This document shows positions 31,297 through 35,849 of a stretch of DNA of 35,849 nucleotides, in pieces. Both the position numbers and the translations under genes were made by a program. This stretch comes from AC-50 sp035640455 (GTDB lineage Bacteria > Actinomycetota > Thermoleophilia > Gaiellales > Gaiellaceae), in NCBI GenBank assembly GCA_035640455.1, contig DASQWB010000081.1, forward strand, positions 1 to 35,849, written 5' to 3'. Within the stretch, counting starts at the first letter, position 1. Every line of letters begins with the position of its first letter. The notes beneath the pieces are model-generated. The model was not told the origin of the DNA, searched no databases, and saw only the letters and a program-made list of their open reading frames with translations.

Positions 31297-31698
31297 ATGT
31301 CTTTCTTTCTCCTCTCCGTCGGGACCTCGCCAGCTGTGCCGCGCGGCGAGTCCACTACTCACCGGTTGGGCGAGGCCGGTCTCCGTGTAATCCGCGCCTG
31401 GAGCCTTCCATCATCAGATGCCGATTACGTCGTAGTCGGAGGTGAAGTCGACCGTCGCGCGCTGGTTGGCGCCATCGGTGATACCGGCCTCTCTCTGCAC
31501 GGGGCGGCGGAGATCGTTCCATCCGCAGACGAGGTTGCTGTAGACGATTCTCTTGAAGGACGTCTTCCAGCCAATGCGCCCGCAACCTTTGGCGCCGTCG
31601 CCGAGATGCTCGAGGCTGGTTATGCGCCGATAGACCCACCTTGGGAATGGTGCGCGAGGTGCGACACGTTCCACGAGCGTGGGCAGCACGTGATTTGA
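31297..31698 (+). CDS. Cassette protein 1, unknown, with CxxC...H motif
   Basis: 133 aa, soluble. Residues 1-75 alternate strands and helices (SFFLLSVGTSPAVPRGEST, EAGLRVIRAWSLPSSDADYV) like a small ferredoxin-like alpha/beta domain; an acidic linker follows. The C-terminus WEWCARCDTFHERGQHV contains Cys-X2-Cys and two His that could bind zinc. I do not recognise the family. Its TGA overlaps the TTG start of the membrane protein gene (TTGA), so the two are coupled and may function together, for example as a soluble sensor and a membrane partner. This is inference. Strong RBS and own promoter argue for expression. Confidence 0.75.
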   Translation: MSFFLLSVGTSPAVPRGESTTHRLGEAGLRVIRAWSLPSSDADYVVVGGEVDRRALVGAIGDTGLSLHGAAEIVPSADEVAVDDSLEGRLPANAPATFGAVAEMLEAGYAPIDPPWEWCARCDTFHERGQHVI

Positions 31699-32384
31699 GA
31701 AGCAACACTCGCCTAACCACGCAGATTCCCGCACCATTTGGCTACTCAGCCGCGCTTGAGGTCTTCGGATCTTCGGCCGCTCCGATGCTCATTGGCTTCG
31801 CCTTCGTCCTGATTGGGCTCATCGTCCAAAGCGACAACGACTTCGGCCAGCCAAACGTGGCTCTTGTGCTACTCGTCTCGGCGGCTCTTCTCCTCGTCAA
31901 CGCAGTCCAGCTTACGTTCAGAGCACGGCAATATTACGTTCCACCTGACGAATTCACGAGCCTCTTGGAGATTGCCAAGGCTGATGGATTCACTGAAGAA
32001 ACCGTGAAATGCTGGTATAAGCAATGGCTCCGGCGCCACAAACGCTATCTGAGCCAAGCTCGCCTTCTATACAACGGCGGGGTTGCCCTTCTTCTGGTAG
32101 CCGTCGCCGTCGCGCTCATTCCTCCTGGACCAATATCGAAGGCCAATCACGTCCGATTGGCTGCAGTCTTCGTTGTCGTCATTGGTGCTACGCTCGAGGC
32201 AATTAGAATCATTATCCCGCCGATAAAACTGTGTATTCGTAAACTCCGAGACGCGGACCAGCAAAGACCTCCGCCGAAGTGGCCCGAGGCTGTCGCAGAG
32301 GCGATGATTATGCTGCTCGTCCTCGGGCTCATGGCGGCGGCCGGCTTGGTCGGCTGGGTGATTGGCCACTTCACACACCTCTAA
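31695..32384 (+). CDS. Cassette protein 2, polytopic membrane protein of unknown function
   Basis: 229 aa from TTG 31695, overlapping the previous stop; the frame is open about 50 bases further upstream, within gene 1. Five hydrophobic stretches: PMLIGFAFVLIGLIV, VALVLLVSAALLLVNAVQL, GGVALLLVAVAVALIP, LAAVFVVVIGATLEAI and MIMLLVLGLMAAAGLVGWVI. Between the second and third is a charged cytosolic loop, RARQYYVPPDEFTSLLEIAK and YKQWLRRHKRYLSQARLLYN. From memory, small actinobacterial membrane proteins with a similar loop (QYAV-P-E, then W, then YN-G) exist without known function. The 2TM + loop + TM plan also recalls SLATT-type effectors, but I cannot support that by motif. Low G+C marks it as transferred. 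Confidence 0.75.
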   Translation: MRSNTRLTTQIPAPFGYSAALEVFGSSAAPMLIGFAFVLIGLIVQSDNDFGQPNVALVLLVSAALLLVNAVQLTFRARQYYVPPDEFTSLLEIAKADGFTEETVKCWYKQWLRRHKRYLSQARLLYNGGVALLLVAVAVALIPPGPISKANHVRLAAVFVVVIGATLEAIRIIIPPIKLCIRKLRDADQQRPPPKWPEAVAEAMIMLLVLGLMAAAGLVGWVIGHFTHL

Positions 32385-32397
32385 GCGGACATGCGGA

Positions 32398-32457
32398 GAG
32401 GTCGTCTCGCTCGCCGACCGACTGGCTCCGAGCCGGCGGCTAGAGCTGGCTCTCTAG
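32398..32457 (+). pseudogene. Remnant cobA 3' end (direct repeat copy 2)
   Basis: Reads in frame GEVVSLADRLAPSRRLELAL then TAG (32455-32457), against GEVVSLAGRLAPSERLEAAL in cobA. No start codon or upstream cobA body is present. Its last 18 bases overlap the 3' end of the convergent kinase gene (stop at 32440-32442). A cobA-kinase convergent overlap is therefore the likely ancestral arrangement, and this is the displaced native end. Confidence 0.8.
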
Positions 32458-33420
32458 GCCGACCGCCGTCCGGAGCCTGGGCGCCGCCGAGGGTGGAGCG
32501 CCGGCCGCCTCGAGCGCGTCGAGTGCCGCGCCGAGGACGGGTGGAGCGGTGACGGCGACCGGCTTCGCGTATGGGGCGCGCTCCGCGAGCCGTGCGGTGA
32601 CTTCGTCGTAGAGCAGCCCTTCGCCGCCGCGCAGCATCCCGCCGCCGAGGAGGACGGTGACGGAGCGGCCGATGAGGTCGAGATCCGCGAGCGCCCGCAT
32701 CGCCATCAGCACGACCTCGTCCGCAAGCCGCTCGACCAGGCGCCGCGCCACCCGGTCGCCGTCCTCCGCCGCGGCGACGACGGCCGGCGCGAGCTCGCCG
32801 AGCCGCTCCGCCGGTAGGCGCCGGTAGCGGACGGCCTCGCCCACCTCGGGCACGGACAGGCCGAAGTGGTCGGCGACGACCTTGTGGAGCGCGGTCGGCT
32901 CGCCGCGCCCGTCCTCGGCGCGCGCGGCGAGGAAGAGCACCTCGCGGCCGAGCATCACGCTCCCGCCCCAGTCACCGGTCTCCCAGCCGAGCGACGGGTA
33001 GCGCGCGACGCTGCCCGCGCCCGACCGGCCAGCGCAGTTGATCCCGGCGCCGCAGACGACCGCGACCGCGTCGCCCGCGTCGGTGCCGGCACGAAGCAGC
33101 GCGAAGACGTCGTTGTCGACGGTCGCTCGCTCGACCCACGGCTCGCGTTCCAACGCTGCCGCGAGCACGGCACGGTCGCTCGGGATGTCGACGCCGCAGA
33201 GGTAGAACATGGCGTGAGCCGCGGTCGCCCTCGTGAGGAGCGGCGCGACGAGCCGGCGGAGGAAGGCGACGGTCGCCTCCGGCCCGACGGCGTGCGAGTT
33301 GTTCCCCGGCCCGCGGTCGTGTGCGACGAGCTGGCCGCCGAGGGTCGCGACGAGGATGTCCGTCTTGGAGTTGCCGCCGTCGACGCCGAGGACGAGCCCG
33401 CCGTCTCCCGAGGCGCCCAC
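32440..33420 (-). CDS. BadF/BadG/BcrA/BcrD-type ATPase, N-acetylglucosamine kinase-like
   Basis: 326 aa from GTG 33420, 2 bp after the stop of the P-loop kinase gene. ASKHA-fold sugar kinase: phosphate-1 loop GLVLGVDGGNSKTDILVA, GAGINCAGR, the ETGDWGGSVMLGREV block corresponding to GGWG in NAGK, and the phosphate-2/adenosine region VLLGGGMLRGG. Length is typical of the family (300-330). The probable reaction is phosphorylation of an amino sugar such as GlcNAc or GlcN, which would suit products of the GH2 enzyme upstream, though the two genes are 6 kb apart. A different hydroxyl-bearing substrate is possible. The 3' end overlaps the cobA remnant. Confidence 0.88.
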   Translation of the reverse strand: MGASGDGGLVLGVDGGNSKTDILVATLGGQLVAHDRGPGNNSHAVGPEATVAFLRRLVAPLLTRATAAHAMFYLCGVDIPSDRAVLAAALEREPWVERATVDNDVFALLRAGTDAGDAVAVVCGAGINCAGRSGAGSVARYPSLGWETGDWGGSVMLGREVLFLAARAEDGRGEPTALHKVVADHFGLSVPEVGEAVRYRRLPAERLGELAPAVVAAAEDGDRVARRLVERLADEVVLMAMRALADLDLIGRSVTVLLGGGMLRGGEGLLYDEVTARLAERAPYAKPVAVTAPPVLGAALDALEAAGAPPSAAPRLRTAVGLESQL

Positions 33421-33422
33421 CT

Positions 33423-34235
33423 TCAGCGGTGCGCCTGCGAGAGCAGCGGCGCATCGGCGAGGGCGCCGACGGGGACGCGAACCCTGGCGTCGCACGAGGT
33501 CGCTCCGCACTCGCAGACGAGCTCCCGGACGACCGATTCAGCATCCCCCTCCGCCCACGGCCGGGCGTAGTACGCGCGAACCTGCGCCGCGATCGCCTCG
33601 TTCGCCTCCCGCAGCAGCGCCTGGCGCTCCGTGCACGTCTCGGCACGCGGCCCCTCGGCGAGCGCCTCCGAGAACAGCTCCTCGACTGCCGCGACCGTCG
33701 CCTCGAGGTCGCGTGAGCCGTCGACGATCAAGGTCGGCGCACTGTGCTCGCTTGCATCGCGGGCGATGACGTCCCGGAGCAAACGGTAGAGGGCGGTCGG
33801 GCCGGGCGGGGTGCCGCGAGCAGCGAGGGTGGCCCGCTGGAAGTCGCTCGTCGGGAGCAGCCAGACGGCGCGGGATGGATCGGCGATTCCACTCGAGACG
33901 GCGCGAGCGGGAAGAACGGAGCCCTCGGCGATCACGAGCGGCGATTCGGGCAGTGCACGGAGGTCGTCGAGCGCCATCGCCCCGCGCTCGGTGTGCAGGG
34001 ACAGCTCGAGCATCTCGGACGGCGTCGAGCGCGCCCACCGGTCTTCCGGGGTCATCGCCTCCCAGCGCCGCGCTGCCGCGTTCCCGGCTCGCAGCGCCCG
34101 ATCGCGGTGCTGCCACGTCCGGGTATCGGCGCCGTACCAGCGCAATCCGTGTCGGCGCGCGATCCTCGTCGCCACGGCGGTCTTCCCCGCGCCAGGCGGC
34201 CCACCGATCCAAAGCACGTGCCTCAGCACCCCCAT
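33423..34235 (-). CDS. P-loop kinase-like ATPase with a C-terminal cysteine motif
   Basis: 270 aa. Walker A GGPPGAGKT (11-19) opens the protein, followed by IARRHGLRWYGADTRTWQHR, typical of small-molecule kinases of the AAA_33/chloramphenicol-phosphotransferase type. LVIAEGSVLPARAV and TLIVDGSRDLEATVAAVEEL fit the later strands of that fold. About residues 200-270 are an added domain with LVCECGATSCDARVRV, a C-X-C-X4-C cluster found at the end of various actinobacterial proteins and possibly metal-binding. It is coupled to the downstream BadF-type kinase (2-bp gap). Substrate unknown. Confidence 0.82.
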   Translation of the reverse strand: MGVLRHVLWIGGPPGAGKTAVATRIARRHGLRWYGADTRTWQHRDRALRAGNAAARRWEAMTPEDRWARSTPSEMLELSLHTERGAMALDDLRALPESPLVIAEGSVLPARAVSSGIADPSRAVWLLPTSDFQRATLAARGTPPGPTALYRLLRDVIARDASEHSAPTLIVDGSRDLEATVAAVEELFSEALAEGPRAETCTERQALLREANEAIAAQVRAYYARPWAEGDAESVVRELVCECGATSCDARVRVPVGALADAPLLSQAHR

Positions 34236-34504
34236 CCCGGGGCCGCCAGCATACGTCGAGTGCGGATCGTCGAGCAGCGGATCGAGCGGATCAGGAATGC
34301 GGATCAGCCGGCGGATCGCACTGTCGTTCGGATGGGAAGCCGTATGCGATGTCGATACCGATCGCGCGTCAGGTGCGTGAGCTCACACTCGGGGCCGGGC
34401 GCTCCGAGCCCCTGCCAAGACACCGCATCGTGACCTGGAGACGTGCTCGGGGTGGCGGCGGGCTTCTGGAATGATCCGCCCGGTCGTGTGACAAAGGAGG
34501 CGAG

Positions 34505-34951
34505 ATGGCCCCGATCGTCGAGAGCATCGAGATCTCGCGAAGACCGGAAGACGTCTTCTCGTACGTAACCGATCCCTCGCGCCTGCCGGAGTGGCAGGAG
34601 AGCGTCGTGAGCGTGCGTCGGGAGGCCAATGCCCCGATGGCGGTGGGTTCGAGGGCGGTCGTGACGCGGCGCCTCGGTCGCCGGGAGCAGGCAATGACCG
34701 TGGAACTGGCCGAGTTGAATCCCCCACGCAGCTGGGCTGTGCGAGGTATCGACGGCCCTGTGCGGGGGAACGTCAGGGGCACGATCGAGCCGCTCGACGA
34801 TGGCGCCCGCTCACGTGTGACCATCGAACTCGACTTCGAGGGTCATGGCTTGGGCAAGTTGCTTGTGCCGCTCGTTGTGAGGCCGCAGGCGCAGAAGGAG
34901 GTTCCGCGGAATCAGCAGAAGCTGAAGGAGCGGCTCGAGAGTGGCGCTTAG
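34505..34951 (+). CDS. SRPBCC / polyketide cyclase-like ligand-binding protein
   Basis: 148 aa with an ideal AAAGGAGG (34493-34500) before ATG 34505. The START-like fold is recognisable: PIVESIEISRRPEDVFSYVT then DPSRLPEWQESVVSVR, the usual opening of the family, a middle of beta strands (GSRAVVTRRLGRREQAMTVE), and a long C-terminal helix (KEVPRNQQKLKERLES). Members bind hydrophobic ligands in a large cavity; many are of unknown role. No membrane segment or catalytic motif. It stands alone on the plus strand, divergent from the kinase pair across a 269-bp gap in which I see no gene, hairpin or convincing promoter. Confidence 0.87.
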   Translation: MAPIVESIEISRRPEDVFSYVTDPSRLPEWQESVVSVRREANAPMAVGSRAVVTRRLGRREQAMTVELAELNPPRSWAVRGIDGPVRGNVRGTIEPLDDGARSRVTIELDFEGHGLGKLLVPLVVRPQAQKEVPRNQQKLKERLESGA

Positions 34952-35044
34952 GCGCTATCCAACTCTCGCCTGACGCGCTGGTCTTCGGGGGAGCCTCGGC
35001 AGTTTCTCCAGGCGGGCTCGACGAGGTCGTCATCCACCTCGCGC

Positions 35045-35152
35045 CGGCGTCCGGCTCTACGGCAGCGAGGGCGACGGGCCGGTCGAGTGGAGCGAATCTC
35101 CCCGGGCGAGGCCGAGCAGCTGACCGCCCTGCGGTTTCGTGTCGCGAAGTAA
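35045..35152 (+). pseudogene. Possible decayed gene end
   Basis: The 202-bp gap between the SRPBCC gene and the phosphatase contains a protein-like sequence split between frames: GVRLYGSEGDGPVEWSE, then after a shift ISPGEAEQLTALRFRVAK and a TAA stop. No start or ribosome binding site precedes it. It may be the remnant of a small gene or chance in GC-rich DNA. Confidence 0.25.
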
Positions 35153-35153
35153 C

Positions 35154-35675
35154 TCAGTCGATCGGATCGACCCGATAGCCGTCGTCGCCGGCGACGACGC
35201 CCACTCCCGCGCCCTTGGCGAGCGGCGCCACGATCTCGCCCGTGAGACCGAGGACGGCGGCCTCGTTCGTCGGGCTGTGGCCGACGACGAGGGCGCGGCC
35301 ATCCTCGGGCAGGGCGTCGAGGACGCGGCGGAGCGCGGCGCCGAGCCGCTCCGAGTCCTCGGCGACGAGCTCGGGATCGGCCTCGCGTAGCGCGTCGAGC
35401 GCGCCGCTTCCCGCCTTCTCGTACGCGGCGCGCCAGCGGTCCTCGACCTCCGACCGCAGGCCCGGCTCGACGACGACGCCGCCCGGCACCTGCTGGCCGA
35501 GCGCGGCGAGGAAGCAGGCGAGCGTCTGCGTCGCGCGCTGGGCGCCGGTCGAGACGGCGAGGTAGTAGCCGCCGCGAAGGCGTGCGCCGATCTCCAGCGC
35601 CGCCGCCACCCCCTCGGCGGTGAGGACGTCGTCGTCGGCGTCGGTGTGCCGCCGGAGCTCGATCTCCTTGGCCAC
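35154..35675 (-). CDS. Histidine phosphatase (phosphoglycerate mutase-like) superfamily protein
   Basis: 173 aa from GTG 35675. The phospho-acceptor His10 is in ELRRHTDAD (RHT in place of RHG), VSTGAQRATQT supplies the second Arg (Arg47), and VVGHSPTNEAAV gives His133. A conserved acidic residue is likely in the RSEVEDRW block. Small size resembles SixA/phosphohistidine phosphatases and other short branch-2 members. The substrate could be a phosphoprotein or small phosphoester. It is convergent with the SRPBCC gene and divergent from the Mth938-like gene (32 bp between starts). Confidence 0.82.
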   Translation of the reverse strand: MAKEIELRRHTDADDDVLTAEGVAAALEIGARLRGGYYLAVSTGAQRATQTLACFLAALGQQVPGGVVVEPGLRSEVEDRWRAAYEKAGSGALDALREADPELVAEDSERLGAALRRVLDALPEDGRALVVGHSPTNEAAVLGLTGEIVAPLAKGAGVGVVAGDDGYRVDPID

Positions 35676-35707
35676 GGGGCGACGCTACCAGCGATACGAT
35701 CGGGGCG

Positions 35708-35849
35708 ATGCCCGAGATCGAGGGCTACGGCTTCGGGCGCGTGACGATCGACGGACGTGAGGAGACGTGGGACGTCATCGTGCTCCCCGAGCGCGTGGTG
35801 CGCGGCTGGTGGCGGAAGGACGGGCACGGGCTCGTGCTCGAGGATCTCG
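35708..35849 (+). CDS. Mth938-domain protein, N-terminal part (cut by window end)
   Basis: The first 47 codons only. PEIEGYGFGRVTIDGREETW then DVIVLPERVVRGWWRKDGH is the standard opening of the Mth938-like (DUF498/NDUFAF3-type) family, small single-domain proteins of about 110-125 aa. The family's role is unsettled; the eukaryotic relative NDUFAF3 assists complex I assembly. ATG 35708 fits the family start. Confidence 0.8.
   Translation, partial: MPEIEGYGFGRVTIDGREETWDVIVLPERVVRGWWRKDGHGLVLEDL

Larger units (their letters stand above)
31186..32397 (+). mobile_element. Lower-GC two-gene cassette inserted at the cobA 3' end
   Basis: About 1.2 kb between two copies of the cobA 3' end. Sixty-base samples inside the second gene count 50-52% G+C, against 73% for a sample within cobA; codon use changes likewise (many AAT, TTC, GAA, ATT-type codons). 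The cassette holds its own promoter and two coupled genes, but no integrase, transposase or terminal inverted repeat. The structure suggests a gene-end-restoring integration or recombination with a related cobA carried on a transferred molecule. Confidence 0.7.

Noticed and set aside
31186..32397. Transposon or IS element as the origin of the low-GC cassette
   Set aside because: No transposase, no terminal inverted repeats and no short target duplication; the flanking repeat is the diverged cobA end.
34236..34504. Gene or promoter in the 269-bp divergent gap before the SRPBCC gene
   Set aside because: No ORF with RBS and no credible -35/-10 pair; only the Shine-Dalgarno of the SRPBCC gene is clear.

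Overview
The window is very GC-rich (a 60-base sample inside cobA counts 73% G+C) and densely coded on both strands. It uses many GTG and TTG starts and 1-4 base start/stop overlaps. A Mycobacterium NirA-like sulfite/nitrite reductase, an iron-sulfur CysH, a cupin-type phosphoglucose isomerase, collagen-like/lamin-tail and RTX surface proteins and a CsxA-like GH2 enzyme together suggest an actinobacterium. A deep-branching lineage such as Thermoleophilia is my best guess; this is an inference, as no rRNA gene is present.

Layout. (1) 1-3240, minus: a small secreted anchored protein, an OmpR-type response regulator and a sensor kinase in one coupled operon, followed by a secreted RTX-repeat protein. 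An 18-bp motif lies upstream of both transcription units. (2) 3222-4920, minus: an MFS exporter and its MarR regulator, with a palindromic operator at the MarR start. (3) 4948-10245, plus: a compact run of a CbbX-like AAA+ ATPase, cupin phosphoglucose isomerase, GatZ/KbaZ-like protein, mannose-6-phosphate-isomerase-like cupin, GT20 glycosyltransferase and short-chain dehydrogenase. It looks like a sugar-phosphate to glycoside pathway whose product I cannot name. (4) 10242-17200: a GspE-N-domain protein, then an alpha-glucoside cluster (GH13 glucosidase, ABC ATPase, two permeases, binding protein). (5) 17233-23854, minus: a collagen-like/lamin-tail protein, a zincin-like protein, an FtsX/MacB-type permease without its ATPase, a 12-cysteine Tat-exported small protein, and an LtrA-family gene broken by three frameshifts. 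(6) 24001-26670: a secreted GH2 exo-glucosaminidase-like enzyme behind a ROK/CsnR-like palindrome. (7) 26801-31185: an assimilatory sulfite-reduction operon (sulfite reductase, two tandem small ORFs, cysH, an unknown gene, precorrin-2 dehydrogenase, uroporphyrinogen-III methyltransferase). (8) 31186-32457: a lower-GC two-gene cassette flanked by two copies of the cobA 3' end. (9) 32440-35849: a BadF/NAGK-type kinase, a P-loop kinase, an SRPBCC protein, a histidine phosphatase and the start of an Mth938-domain gene.

Two features stand out. Between the sulfite reductase gene and cysH are two tandem, paralogous 34- and 33-codon ORFs. Each has GAGG exactly 7 nt before its start and a 4-base start/stop overlap with both neighbours, so the whole chain looks translationally coupled. 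Further on, the last 20 codons of cobA recur in frame 1.27 kb downstream, next to the convergent kinase gene. This indicates that a foreign two-gene cassette was inserted at the cobA 3' end and restored the gene end on entry.

Functionally, region 7 reduces adenylylsulfate to sulfite and then sulfide, and also makes the siroheme that the reductase needs. Region 4 imports and hydrolyses alpha-glucosides, which could feed the hexose-phosphate interconversions of region 3.
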